DNA of 44,856 bases from Chara braunii (lineage: Eukaryota; Streptophyta; Charophyceae; Charales; Characeae), in contig BFEA01000378.1 in assembly GCA_003427395.1 (NCBI GenBank), forward strand, positions 800,745 through 845,600, in the 5' to 3' direction. The notes under the pieces were generated by a model that was not told where the DNA came from, did no database searches, and saw only the letters and a program-made list of their open reading frames with translations. Position 1 is the first letter of the stretch, and each line of letters opens with the position of its first letter. Shown piece by piece: positions 9,556 to 22,237 of the stretch. The position numbers were made by a program, and so were the translations under genes.

Positions 9556-12145
9556 TGTCAGGACCTTTGGTTCCCGAATCAAGTCCCGACCCTTAAGACG
9601 TGATATATGGCAAAGATGTGCACAACAGCCAAATCCGGAATGAGGAGGCTAGAGAGAAAAAAAAGATGAAGGACTAAGGCGGGATCGCCGATGCCAAAGA
9701 CCCTGGAGCGGGTCCGAGACCGCCAGAGCCTTAGAACCTTGAAGGGACTGCGGAGTTGGGGCTGGCAAAATGCTACAGAAAATTAGTAAACGCGACCCTC
9801 CTTCTTGAAGAAGAAGCCTGAAAAATAATACCCGGATGCTAAATACCACGGGAAGGAGGAGGCCAACGATATCAAGGAAAATAACGCCTTGGTGCCGACA
9901 CATGAGGTCCTAATATGTGGCATTGGAGGTTACGTGAATGCAACATGAGAAACCAAGCAAGGACGGTGCAAAATGATTAATAGGTGTCGGCTAAACAAGT
10001 GTCAAAGCACGGGCGACCTTAAAAGATAAGTGGTCATGGGAACCAAAAAAAAAAAGGCCAGAAAAAAAAAAGGAAGAGCCCCAGTTTTGAGGCTTCTAGG
10101 CCTTGGAATTCATAAGGGATCCAAAAAGGATGCAATGGATCATAAGGACTTTAATTGTGGAGTGCCCAGGCACTCTGAACCTAAAAAATGAGGTTCTAGT
10201 GTGATCCAGAATAAAACGGTCAACCTAGGTGGATAGAAAAGAGCCCAGAGGGAGAATGAGTGAAGTAGGAGAGTGTGAGAGTGAAAAAAGGCAAGCCGCT
10301 AGAGCATGGTCAACTTGCCCTTCCATAAAAGAGGTATGGGTGCCTTGAATAAGACTGCATGCAATTGGGACAAAAACGGACACGCAGAGCAAAATAAAAC
10401 ACACATTTTAAGTACATTTTATGACCGAATTCATCATAAGATGAAACGGTTACAAAATGCTTTGATTCTTTTTTTTAAGAGAAAATCAAGATAAATAAAG
10501 ATGAAGTAGGTCGTGACACAACAAATCATAAAAAGTAAAGCAAACACATGTTTCAAGTACATTCGGAGCCAATATTGAGTCCAGATGCACTTGGGGATGT
10601 GCTGCTCCATTTTGTTTCAGTTTGAGGCAAGTGTGGGGGCAATGGGACTAGGAAAAAAATTGCCATTGCACTCCAAGATTTAACGGGTTGTAAGGAAGTG
10701 TCAAGGTCATAAGAAAGTAAGCCTTGACGGTCGCAAGGCGCTAGACAAGATAACCTCAAGCATGATGACTAAATTACGACGATGAAAAGTTTGGCACACT
10801 TGAGACGTATGGGGAGGAGGAAATTGGGAATGTCAGGGACAAGGGAGTCCCAAATAAAATTGGAACTACATGGGGAGTAGTGTCGGAAACCACGTGGGTT
10901 CAAATAAAAATGATCACATATTGGCACCGGGATCGGGGGGACCACCGACAGGACTAGTGTCGGGGACTACTGCGGGACAAGTGTAGAGACTTGAGATGTC
11001 CCAAGAGAACTATGGGGCGTAATGAGGAATGAATAATCAAAGAGAGATGCATCGTTGAGATCAAGACTAATGACTCAAAATGCAAACATTAGTGAGATCG
11101 AGCGGGGGAGCTGTAGAAGGCAAATAAGGGAAGAAATGAAAAGGGGGGTGTAGATTGCAGTCCGAGATATCTCGGACCAACCAGGCTAGAGAAACCCTGG
11201 CCTTGGGAGACTTTATGTAAGAAATAAGCTACCAAGGGAAAATTGGAGCAAAGGGGTTCAAAGTTTTGGGCTAACAGTGGCAAAATGGGGCTTCCATGAG
11301 GATGGGAGAGACATAATTGCAGTCCGAGAAATAATGGACTGCCCCTTGAGCATTATCTAAGCCTAAATCAAGATCTAGGGCCTCGAAAAAACCTCAACAG
11401 CTACTTGACACTTGTCGTGTCACAAAGCAAAAGAAAAATAAAAGAAAAAGGAGAGAAAAATGAGAAAGAATGAGACAAAAGAGGACGAGAAGAAGATAGC
11501 GAGTTGGCCGTTAGTAAAGACTCTCACAGTAGTGACTGGCAAGTCCCTATTGACCAAACAATGTGGGGGAAAGGAAAAGAAAAAAAAAAGAGGAAAAAAA
11601 AAAAAGAACCACTAACGATAAAAAACGGTCGCTTGGAGGATACACTTGTTACCGAATTCATTCTAGGGTGAATTGGTCACAAAGCTACGTTACCGAACGT
11701 ACACGTACGGGGCCTTTCCGTACGAAATGTACAGGTAATATCTGTATGGGAACCTGTAGGTTTTGTACATCTCAATACGAAAAGAAAAAAAAAAAGTCAT
11801 CAAAAAAATCTGATAAAAAACATATGTGCTGCAACATTACAAAACAAGAAACACTTGGTTGAGCATCATCTGCAGATTCTAATTATATTTGGAGGGGGAA
11901 AAAAAAACCTCGTACGGGCCCTAACGTACGAGTAAGGAGTATGACTCATACTTGTACGAGGGTGAGTACAACACGCAACGTAGTCACAAAGTATTTTGAT
12001 TTTCTTTCGATTTTTTAAGGAAAAAAATAAAAAAAAATGAAGACTTTTTGCAGCCGAGATACAACGGATTATAAAAGGGGCGAAAAATACATGTTTCAAG
12101 GACATCCAAAGTTAATATTGAACCCTGATGCACTTGGAAATATGA
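9556..12145. repeat. Non-coding region, possibly the outer LTR part of element A
   Basis: No coding signal. A segment at about 10500-10610 recurs at about 12036-12146, sharing ACATGTTTCAAG.ACAT and AATATTGA.(C/T)CC.GATGCACTTGG, and a weaker third copy lies near 10391. At 9556 the sequence TGTCAGGACC could be an LTR edge. Its distance from the first hairpin at 12146 (about 2.6 kb) equals the distance from B's LTR edge (23338) to its hairpin array (25963). No sequence identity with B's LTR is visible, so this boundary is speculative. Confidence 0.25.
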
Positions 12146-12176
12146 CTAAGCTGCCCTAACTTAAGGGTACGCTTAG
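12146..12176. repeat. Hairpin unit in element A (variable stem, AACTTA loop)
   Basis: CTAAGC at 12146-12151 pairs perfectly with GCTTAG at 12171-12176. The 19-nt loop contains CCCTAACTTAAGGG, which can form an inner CCCT/AGGG stem. It is the A-element counterpart of the array at 25963-26686. A second loop core (CCCAACTTAGGG) is cut off by the gap at 12284. A third hairpin begins at the far gap edge: GAGC 12894-12897 with GCTC 12916-12919, and AACTTA in the loop. Confidence 0.65.
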
Positions 12177-12283
12177 CCTCCGCAACGACAATGTAAGAGA
12201 ACAACCATGAATATACTTGCACAAACTTTATATGTTTCTCTCTTATTAAACAGATGATCAGACCTACCCAACTTAGGGAGACA

Positions 12284-12893
12284 NNNNNNNNNNNNNNNNN
12301 NNNNNNNNNNNNNNNNNNNNNNNNNNNNNNNNNNNNNNNNNNNNNNNNNNNNNNNNNNNNNNNNNNNNNNNNNNNNNNNNNNNNNNNNNNNNNNNNNNNN
12401 NNNNNNNNNNNNNNNNNNNNNNNNNNNNNNNNNNNNNNNNNNNNNNNNNNNNNNNNNNNNNNNNNNNNNNNNNNNNNNNNNNNNNNNNNNNNNNNNNNNN
12501 NNNNNNNNNNNNNNNNNNNNNNNNNNNNNNNNNNNNNNNNNNNNNNNNNNNNNNNNNNNNNNNNNNNNNNNNNNNNNNNNNNNNNNNNNNNNNNNNNNNN
12601 NNNNNNNNNNNNNNNNNNNNNNNNNNNNNNNNNNNNNNNNNNNNNNNNNNNNNNNNNNNNNNNNNNNNNNNNNNNNNNNNNNNNNNNNNNNNNNNNNNNN
12701 NNNNNNNNNNNNNNNNNNNNNNNNNNNNNNNNNNNNNNNNNNNNNNNNNNNNNNNNNNNNNNNNNNNNNNNNNNNNNNNNNNNNNNNNNNNNNNNNNNNN
12801 NNNNNNNNNNNNNNNNNNNNNNNNNNNNNNNNNNNNNNNNNNNNNNNNNNNNNNNNNNNNNNNNNNNNNNNNNNNNNNNNNNNNNNNNNNNNN
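12284..12893. other. Assembly gap (610 N)
   Basis: A run of 610 undetermined bases. Both edges carry pieces of hairpin-array units, and the homologous interval in element B is a repeat array. The gap therefore probably hides more units that could not be assembled. Confidence 0.98.
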
Positions 12894-15681
12894 GAGCCCA
12901 CATCAACTTAGAGGAGCTCAACCTTGGGTTGACCCGGTCAACGCATGCAAAACGCCTTCATTCCACCTTTCCCCGGTTCATTCTGTCTGATTCACTCAAA
13001 GGAACTGTCTGATTTCTCACATACAATTGTTGATTACCTTTCACAATGCATGTCCTGACATACATAATTATAAAAGTAATCCTCACATAGTTGTATTTAG
13101 ATACCCAAGGGATAATAGTTAGGGGAAGGGATCACACGCGTCAGACGAAGCTATATCTGAAGTTCTCTGCCTCCAGAACCCCGCCTGGGTTCCGGCAGAG
13201 TTCCCGCAATCGGTGGACCGAACCTCCCACAGAGGCCTTGGCGCGGACCTACGAGTTTCAATCCTGCCTGCCGCCTTCCTCTCGTAACCTCAGACTAGAC
13301 TGAGAGTAAGAAGGATAGAGGTAGAAAGATTAGACGCTAAGATACAAGAGGGGTGTACTCAACCTCACGATGAGAGGGCCTTGAAGTCTGCATGCGCCTG
13401 AGGGGCCCGCAATGATGGCCAATACCGAAGCAGACGTAGCCGAGTCTCGATCCGAATGCAACACACCGGTCCCCTGACCGATCTCTAACTCTCGGCAATA
13501 GACCCGTACGCAGTTGTGCGCAGTGGGCGTACGACGAGGCGCCCAGTAGAGCTCAACCAGTCGGAAATCTAAAGGGTTATGGATGCACAGCCAGACATAT
13601 GGTCTGTGCTCAGTGGATACACAGTTGAATGCACAGTGAAACATAGTCAGTCATGCTCACAGCATCTGCGCACAGCGGTAGGCTGTAGGCTGCGCATCAC
13701 TAAAGCCACTCAGTTAACAAGTACTGCTATGTAAGTGGTCCTCAACAACCGTAAGCGTTCGTCGAAACTCTCCCTACCAATGGTTTTGGCACCCAGCAGC
13801 AAGGTTGAGTAGCCATCAGTCCCAAATAACAGCCCCGTCCAGTATTAGTAACTCAGACCTTGACTGCCAGCCTCTGCCCCTCAGCTCAACATCTAAATCC
13901 GGCCATAGTTGCAGCAACAATCTTATTCACCGTGGCAGCCGCCCGCTAACACCCGGTAGCTGTAGCTCAACCACCGTAACAGCAGTCCGCAGTGGCAACA
14001 CTCCGGCTGAAGAAACTGTAGTCTCCAACGATCATAACCAGTCGTACCAATAGTGCACAGTGGCCTGACAAGCAGCAGCGACCCGAAAACTCTACAGACT
14101 AACTCAGTAATGGCATCTCCAGTGAATGCCGCAGCAGCCATGCGCAGCAGCAGGCATCATAGCATACAACTCGTCACGGCCCCGCACAGTAAATTGGGCT
14201 CTACGATGGCAGCCAATGGTGGTGACGTCCTGTTACGGCGGCGGAAAAAACAACTGGGACAACACCCACCGTTGTGACCCAGTATAGAGCCCAGCTATGC
14301 GCTACTTCATGCGCAGCGAGGTACCCTGAGAGTGCATCAAGCCCAGTACGCATAGTCACAGTGCCTAATAGCAGCTGTGAGAGCGCCTTCAGTTTCGTGT
14401 CGCAACCCCAACGCCCTTCAGTGAGTCCCCGTCTGCCCCTCCCGTTCTCTTTTATCTTGAGCAGTTGTGGTAGTTTGCAGTAGTCAAGGCTCGGTTTGCT
14501 TGTCAACTCAGTCCGTTGCTGCTGAGAGCAGCGCCGATATTAATTACCCAACAGCGCCACCAAGCTATCTGCCACAGCTACCTTCAACTAATAGCAGCAC
14601 CGTACTTGCTTGAAAGCCACACAGTAGTGTGTACGAGGACCACGACTGCCTGGAGTAGCAACTTACAACCTCGGGGCGTGGCCTCAGTGGCAGCAATACA
14701 ACATGGTCCGGACCCGAGGCTCACATTACCAATTTGTTGGCAAGAAACAACCCACTTGGCAGTCCCCTAGCTAACGGAGGTGCCAACAGCAACTGAAAAC
14801 ATAATAGCACTGCAGTAACTCAAGAGTAGCCTCAACCTGTCGGGCGATGCCAGTTCTTCATCACCAGCACTGTCGTCCCTTACTGCCCGAAAACTCAGCA
14901 CCAGCACCTGCCTAGTGTCAGCCCCCCCCGTCAAATAGCCGTTTGTTGCTAACTATATCCACAAGCACCGCCCTGAGCACATCGAAATGCAGCGACGGAC
15001 AGAAGCTGAAACCGAAAATACCCCAGTTCGCCACAACAATCCACACCCCCGGTGTGAATCTTGAATCTGTTGTCGCAGCCGTACCATGGCAGCTGCTATC
15101 CCCCCACTGAGCCTTAGATTTTACTGATAGTCTTGACCCCGATCCTATACTATAGACCATGATTAACGAATGCTGCTTTGCGACCGCCGAATCTCTTCCG
15201 TTTGAATCGGTTCCCTCAGCCCCTGCCGAATCTCTCTCTCCCACTCGCCTCCTTTCCGTCCCTCTCATACACCCTCAGACCCGCGTGCGGCCGCTCCCTG
15301 CATTCCCCAGGTGCAAACACCAAGTATGAACCTTATTCTAAAGCGCGAAAAATATTCCTCACAGGCCCCAGGGAGAAAAAATGACTATGCCGGAACGAAC
15401 ATCACCCCAAGTAATGGGGAACGAGCGGAACCGCGGCACCACTGAAGCCAGTTGGCGAAGGGGACAATGGCTGTGACCCTTCTTAGTAATAAAAAAAAAT
15501 TGGGATTAGGATATCCATACAACTTTTGTAGTAGTGAGACTAACTAACGACAAGGGAACGGGAGCAGGATACGAAAGGCAGCGACCTATCAAATGAGGAT
15601 GATTGTGGTGGCAAACACTACGAGTATGTACGCTGAGCTGCTATGCACTCAAGCGAACACTTCAGTAACGAGCACATGTAG

Positions 15682-15757
15682 GGGGATCCCGACAGGGAAT
15701 GAACCGAGGCTGAACCTTCCGCCTTATCGTGGGAAGGTCCTCTACCATGCTGCTACT
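15682..15757 (-). tRNA. tRNA-like pseudogene or SINE head
   Basis: Minus strand: A-box-like TAGCAGCATGGTAGAGG (15755-15739) and B-box-like GGTTCATTCCC (15705-15695) are separated by 33 nt, the canonical tRNA spacing. The intervening sequence can form a 5-6 bp stem (ACCTTCC with GGAAGGT), but its loop is larger than 7 nt. The 5' end does not pair with the 3' TCGGGATCCCCC as an acceptor stem would. I therefore call it a tRNA-derived fossil, not a functional tRNA. Confidence 0.35.
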
Positions 15758-16815
15758 ACCAACCCCTCTCTATTCTGCTATCTCGATCCCTCTTTCGCTT
15801 TCCTTCTTCGTGCATGGGTGTGTGCAACTCCCAATTCACGACTGCACCTAGTCCCTAGATTGGCCAAATTCGTTCAAAGCCAAGACTGGGGCCTCGTCAA
15901 CGAAAGAGGTGAAGACTACGAGTTGGGTGAGTGGAGATCAGCGGACTCAAGGACTGTAATCACGACCCTACTTCATACAACGGTTCACCAAGGCAACACC
16001 ACAACCATGAAGGATATCACTCGATAGTGAAAACAACAACTCTGTCGGTGATTGCTGCTAGGGTGATGATGGCGGCCGTGATAAGGAGTGAAGGCCTGCG
16101 GTTATGACCTTCATACTGCTACCCAGAGACTGAACCCACCCTCATAACAAAGCAGTACACTAAACATCGTCGCTTGCCGAGGTAACGACGAGATTGATCC
16201 TCTCGCTAACACACGGCCGAACACACCTTCGCAACAGTTAAGACGAGGATGGCGACCACCAATAGCAGCAAGATCCCGACCACCGCTGCCATGTTCTGGT
16301 AAGTGCCCCCCCCTGTCTTGTTATTACCTCCTTCTCCCCGCCTTCTTCAATCCTATCTACACTCTCAATCCTATCTACACTCTCCCCCTCACTCTCCCAG
16401 CTCTTCTTCGTAACAGCCGCGCCACTCATACTGCTGGTACCGCCTAAGCCATCCGCCTATCGCAAATTTTACACTTGCCATCAGCTTCGCCCTGCCCAAA
16501 ACCCTCAGATTCATCTTTTGAATCGCTCGTTCCATTCAGGAACGAGCGAGCTAGACCATTTTCAGATTCTCTCTTCTCCCTTCTTCTTCGAACGCACATG
16601 GCGCGAAGCCGCGTCCAGGTTCATTCCCACCTCTTGTTTTCTTTTTGTTTTTGTTGCTTCCCTTCTCCCGGAGTTGCGCTTTCCTACGCTACCTCCCTCT
16701 CCTCCACTCCTTCCTCTTTCTCCTCCTATACTGCCTCTCTCCCGCTAGTAGGCGTTGTTTCACCCTCTCGTACAACACTCACTATAACAAACGACGAGAG
16801 GGACCGACCTCTCTT

Positions 16816-16845
16816 ATTTATGTGAATCAAACGTGTGCAGGGACC

Positions 16846-16877
<32 letters not shown>

Positions 16878-16895
16878 ACAGATGTCCCAAAGGAC
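16816..16895 (-). ncRNA. U6 snRNA-derived segment (pseudogene), copy in element A
   Basis: On the minus strand the segment begins GTCCTTTGGGACATC, continues AAAATTGGAACGATACAGAG and AGATTAGCATGG, and ends near CACATAAAT. These are the 5' stem-loop region, the ACAGAGA box (intact here: ACAGAGAAGATTAGC) and the AGC triad of U6 snRNA. The 3' quarter is diverged and the terminal domain with the T tail is missing. No TATA or upstream element precedes it. U6 normally forms the spliceosome catalytic core with U4/U5/U2; this copy is a fossil. The homologous position in element B holds a second copy. Confidence 0.8.
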
Positions 16896-17253
16896 TGTCT
16901 CTTGGGCAGAGAGACGGGACCGCTGGTCTGCTGCCTCAGAATAGCTGCATCATCCGGTCCCGGACACAGGTCTGTATTTCGACAGTTCAATGGTGTAGCC
17001 ACTGAACAAGGCTGTTGGGCGTCGTTGCAGGTCCCGGTACCGATACCGGACCTTGTCCCAAATAAACAGAAAAAAAAAAAGAACAATAAAAATAAAAACG
17101 GATGGGGGAGAGGACCGTCGGTACTTGATCCTACCTGGCGGGCCCGTGATCGGATCCCCCCCCCCGCAAAACTAAAGGGGATAGTCCCGTGGGACCCTCA
17201 AGCCCTCAGTTTCCTTCAAACTGCACTCCTTCGCTGCTCTGTTGCAGACTGTT

Positions 17254-17309
17254 GGCCTCGATCCCGGGATCTGCAAGTTGGTAGTTCGGTGACGTAACCA
17301 ATAGGGCTA
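17254..17309 (-). repeat. tRNA-related SINE-like promoter boxes, element A copy
   Basis: Minus strand: A-box-like TAGCCCTATTGGTTACG (17309-17293) and B-box-like GGGATCGAGGCC (17265-17254), 27 nt apart. The same pair with small changes sits at the homologous place in element B (31202-31147). This is consistent with a SINE embedded before the two copies diverged. Confidence 0.4.
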
Positions 17310-19945
17310 AGCCCAAGCCTGGATGTAGCAGGCCCAGTTCTCTATATGAAGAGTAACTGCAGTCCGCCCAGGCCCGCAAGGGTGTGCCAAGGCCACCGCT
17401 CGGCTTATTCCCAAAGCCCATGACTTTGCAATGTCGCGTTCCGCTGCCTCAAGGGCAGGCTTTACTCGGCTCACCACGAGCATCGCCTCTTCATGCCGCG
17501 GTCGCGGCCCGAGGCCCTCATAGCCCGCCGCGACCGCCCCTTTTATCGCCGCCTTGCCGGAAAACCCCGGCGTTTGCACTTACTAAATCCTGTTCGCACT
17601 TTCTCCCTCGGACCTCTCTAACGAGTCCAAACACCGCTATTACCTCGTCACCTTAGTGTGGTGCGCACTGTGCGACCTCGGCAACTGCCGCCTTTCATCG
17701 AATCAACAAAAACCTCCCTCTAGCCTTAGTCCCATTGCTTCACTCTCTGCTGATCGTCACTTTGTCTGTGAGTGCAAGGTTGCGGCCCACTCAACCCTGT
17801 CCAAGTTTTCCTAATTTACTTCTAGCCTAGTCTGCCGGTGGTTGGTTGTTTATACTGAACTTATGCATGCCCGCAAAGTGCATGCCCACACACTCTCTAA
17901 TCAACACAAATGGGACGCGCCCCTAGATATCGTCAGGCGCGTTCTTCCTTTAAGTTGCAAATATGCGCCCAAATACCCTTGTAAGGGTGTTCGGGCCGAC
18001 AGTTTTCCGGACCTTATTAAGCGATATCCCCGTCGCGTCGGACAATCAAAGCTATAAACACAACCACATTTGCTGACGAGGAGATAACCATTCCGATTCA
18101 CCGGCTCGACTCTCTACGAGGTTGTCTTATCAACCTGTTCCCGTCACGGTGTTCCACTGCCAGGATTTTAACCTAGGCCTCCCACGTCCTCGCCTCGGAG
18201 TTAGGGGATACTTTGTTCCGTACTACAGCGTACTACCTGCTCCCAGGTAGTAGGTTGATAGTCCTCTCCCTTCGTCGTAGACATCTGCCGGTTCACCGTT
18301 GGGTGTCCTGTTTAGTCATCGTCCCGCGTACGGGGTCATAACTTAGGACGCGGACCCTAACCGAGACCTCTCAAACTACGAGGCACCTTTAGTCCCCAAA
18401 TGGTAATGGTTACCACCTCAAGTATCCAATCATAATGAACGTCCATCCTGGAGTCTAAGACAGGTGGCTTTAGTCCTCCATCTTGGCCCACCATGGAACG
18501 GTCGATCACGCCGAATCCACGGCCCACAGCGTTGTTATGTAGCGATGGTGTCCTCGTTGGTTACGCAACGATAAGCAACTCTTCCTATCTTGGCATCCCG
18601 AAGGGTCCCGACTTTTGACTTAATCGACCCCAATGACTTCCCCTCTAGCTAAACCTCTCCGGGTGGCCGACCCTTCAAGACTTAACCTTTGGTAAGCCAT
18701 GGTCCTGCTGCCAGGTTGCGCCGGCCAACGGCCCTCGCTGGGAGTTAGGTTCTACAGTTCCAGCGATGCTAAGTATAGCCTCTTAGCTTGGCCTCACAAG
18801 TATGTCCCTTAGATTGACTCCATTGTGGTCTGGCACTTTCTTCCAAAAACTTTCAGAATAAACAAAGGGTCACATACCAACTGCCCACGGGACTACGTGA
18901 AGGGATAGCGCCTTTCTCAATAATTCCATCAATTTTTCAATAATTTCACAAGGTCGTGCCTCCCTTACTTCGATCAAGAGTAGGTGAGGTCACACGTCTT
19001 TTTACAGACATCTCACAAAATAGTTCTCAAAGTTCCATCACAATTGCCAGAAATTTTCATCCGTTATTCTCATTAAACACTTGGTCTTCCCTCGTTAGAC
19101 TTTACATACACACAAAACTTTATCATCTCTATAGCATCTCTTTTGAGTGCTCTTCACAAATTTCATCATTTTAAGAAAGTCCAATTGGTCATTGGGTTTT
19201 CCTCTCTCTTCTCCATATCATACAGAAGACACAACTTTCGTTGCGACCTTTCCATTCATCATCCTTCCATCTGAGCCAAACCACACCATGCCAGCTCTTT
19301 CTCAAACATCTGAAGGGCACTTTCTCCCAGTATACTTTGGGCTCCACTTGTCCCTAGGACCGGGATGCGCAAGTATAGCGGAAGAAAGCGTAAATCTGTT
19401 CATTTCACAACATTCGTTTCATCACACCATTATCCATATGGGCAAGTCCACAAACTGAAAGTGAGTGTGACACACCGTACACAATAAAAATGACAAGGTT
19501 TGAGACTCATATATACACACAGGATATGAGGCCCTGCAATAAGCAAAGACTCATGTCCTTATCATAGAAATTAAGGTATCATACAAAGAGTTCAGATATC
19601 CAACAAAGACTTAAGGTATCCAAGTGTCGAAGTATCGAAACTCGACAGTTGCTCCTCACTCACGAGCGTTATTCTACAAGGATATTAACACTCCGCATCA
19701 CATTAGCGAAGGAGAGAAAAAACAGTCAAAATCATACTTAGTGTTATCTTTTGTACAAAAAAAAATTTCAAGTCTATAACGCGAAAGTAACATCTCACTA
19801 CTGGCTCATCTATCTGATGTACATGGGTCTGCTCCAACCCTCCATGTATCCCTCTATATACCAGCAACCATCAGTTCGAGAGTCAGAGATGTCTCGCGTA
19901 TATTAGATTTTAGACCTTTCCGGACCTTATTAGAAAATCCTACTC

Positions 19946-22215
19946 CTAATCACTCATGACCTCCTGCAGCTGCCTATACAACTGCGCCCTTACCCCATCA
20001 CGAGTTTTAGGAACTAGGACTCCATTCTTGTCCCTCCACACTCCAGTGGACTCTCTGATAACAAACCCATCGCTTTATCTTTGAGGCTCTTGGGGCAGTC
20101 GTCAGATCGATGCTTGCCCTTCTTGCAGTAAAAGCACTTGCCAACCTTCTTTTGGGACGTCTTGTCTCCTTCCTGCGAAGGTACTGATGACAGGACTGCT
20201 GAGATCTTACTCGTGACCTCCTGTTGTGGGACCTCTGGGGAAGTGGGGCAGGCTGCTCTCTCATCTATTGGCATCACCTGCTCGCCGACACGTCCCTCTG
20301 GCCCCGAACCAGTGGCCCAAGATCCCAAAGCGTCCCTCAACCCCGCAACCAGAGGCATGTCCTGCGGTATAACTGATCCCTGACGTTTCTTCAAGCCCAC
20401 CCTCGGCTCAGTCTCAACCATGGTCTGGCCCACGCTCTTCTGACCCTCTTGTTGTCCCATGGTCTCTCCCTGAGCTGTAGGTAGAACTGCCTCAACTCTC
20501 ACTGCCTCAGCTGATGGCCTCTCTTCTGGCATCGCCGACTCCTGTCCCAGTGTCAGACCCGCCGGCATCCTCCACTCAAATCCTCCAACCTGTGAGCTCT
20601 TCACAGCAAGTTCCCCTCTCGGCTCCAACATTTCCTTATCTATCAGGGGAATCTCCTCGCCCTCCTGCTGGTCCGCCTTTTCTTCTTCCTTCTGGCACCT
20701 GAAGGCTTCTGCTACAGGTCGTTCCCTGATCTAAAACCCGTGGACCTCTGTCCAATCCACCACTGCAGTTGAAGCCTGTCGCGTACACTTGGCTTCGAGG
20801 TCTTGTATCTTTTTTTCCCATTCGGCCTCCTTTGCTTGAAAGGAAACTTGTTGTGCCTGCAAGTAGGCCCTCAGGACGTCATTGACCTTGTTAAGGGTCT
20901 GGTTGACTTGCCTGACGGCCTCGTTCTCTGCCCAAACCTTCTCCATATCTGCTCTCACTGCCTCCACCTCTTTGCTCTGTCTTCCCAATTCCTTCTTCAA
21001 GTCTTCAATCTCGCTTTCTCATTCCACCCTCTGGCCATATACCTTTTGTGCCACTTTCGTCAATCTTTCTCCGACCTTCTGATCCGAGGCTCTGGCTGCT
21101 GCGAAGCCTTCCCTCATCACACCCCTCAGGTTAAATAGGTCTGTAGAGACCAATTTGACCCCCATCTCTTGGTGATGTCCTCCAGATCTTCCTGCAACCT
21201 CCATTAGCCTGTCAAAGCCGATCCAGACTTCTGAAAACAGGGGCAGGTCCTCCTCCTGGGTGCAAGTGCCCTTACCCCTTCTATCATCCACCTCCTCAGG
21301 CACTTTTCTTTGCTGCATCCTTTCATGCAGCTCAGCAAGGTTCCTCATCCTGAGTTGAACCTTGATCTCCTGGTCCCTTGCCTCTCTCTCTTTTCTGTCC
21401 AATTCCTTCTCCTGGGCAGACTGCTCCTCCTTCTGTTCCTGTACCTGTGGCTCATGAGGCTCGCCTGGTTCTACGTCTGGCATGGGACACTCCACCTCCC
21501 TCCGAGCAGGCTGTGGAGGCACCCCTGGACCACCTGATCTTCCTGCTCTTTCGTGCCTGTGGGATCTGGGCTCCTTCCTCCTGTCCTCTCTTTGAGTCCC
21601 TGATGACATGCCTCGCTCAAAGGTTCTCCTCTCCTCTGCCTCCGGCTCCCTCCTTCTCTTTTCCAAACTCCCTCTCTCACCTGCCTGACGCGTTGGGGTA
21701 TAGTAGTTCCACAACAGCTTCTTGCAGTGACCCCAACTCATTGCAGGTGTCACTATAGACCTGACGAATGACCTGATGTGTCGCCTTACGTACAGGAGAA
21801 AACTCCCCGTCCTCTGCTCCCCTGGAATATCCAGCTCATCCGCATATTGGTCATAAGCCCATAGAAATTCCCCCAGATTAGTGGAGTCGAATCGGATGGG
21901 CTGTCCATCTCTTCCCACTAGTGATGGGTGCAAACCCTCCATCTTCCTCTCAAAATCCTGCCAGGTTAGTGACTCCCTGACAAGGTTGGCAATGGGGTCT
22001 GTCCACTCGCCTGTGCCTAGTACCTCTCTTAGCATCCTGGTGCCATCCCATCCAAATTCCCGAGCATGCCTCTCGAACTCAATCAGGAACAACTCAATGT
22101 TCCCTCCCTGGAAAACCGGAGGCCTGTCCTCTCTCCTGGTGCCCATCTGCGCTCTCTGTCTGGTCGCCCCCAGGGGGGGTTCCACTGGCTCTGCCCCTCC
22201 CCTCCCTCTTGGCAT
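19946..22215 (-). pseudogene. 3' Gag-like gene of element A (env position), broken
   Basis: ATG at 22215-22213 (MPRGRGG) lies about 190 bp after the integrase stop. Domains in order: a basic leader; a capsid-like helical region with NIELFLIEFERHAREFGW (about residues 40-57) and WQDFERKMEGLHPS; a long charged segment (residues about 180-310); a coiled coil around 20760-21000 (MEKVWAENEAVRQVNQTL); a CCHC knuckle CFYCKKGKHRSDDC (C-x2-C-x4-H-x4-C) near 20120; and a C-terminal box GVRAQLYRQLQEVMSD ending at the TAG at 19948-19946. Lesions are an in-frame TGA at 21021-21019, an in-frame TAG at 20733-20731 and one frameshift near 20070. The homologue in element B has the same order. The layout is that of a Gag, not a membrane envelope: no signal peptide or transmembrane segment is seen. 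Confidence 0.7.
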
Positions 22216-22237
22216 GGCTGCCCCCAGCGGTGTCAAG

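Larger units (their letters stand above)
12894..19945. repeat. Long non-coding 3' region of element A
   Basis: Collinear with about 26.68-33.70 kb of element B. Shared blocks include TTGACCC(G/A)GTCAA (about 12932 and 26693), CTGCCTCCAGAACC(C/T)CGCCT (about 13168 and 26957) with CCTTCCTCTCGTAACC (13273 and 27060), a U6-derived segment, GGGCTAAGCCCAAGCCTGG (about 17304 and 31197), and CCATCTTGGCCCACC (about 18478 and 32087). No coding sequence is supported. The part at about 13.4-15.1 kb is rich in degenerate CAG/CAA/GTAG triplets (cryptic simplicity). It is either 3' UTR or part of a very long LTR. Confidence 0.65.

Noticed and set aside
12112-13012. Long ORFs on both strands across 12284-12893
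   Set aside because: They are open only because the run of N contains no stop codons.
15682-15757. Functional tRNA gene
   Set aside because: A and B boxes are well spaced, but no acceptor stem forms and the anticodon loop is too long. Kept only as tRNA-like.
16816-16895. Functional U6 snRNA gene
   Set aside because: The 3' domain and T terminator are missing and there is no upstream TATA or USE. It recurs at the homologous place in a mobile element.
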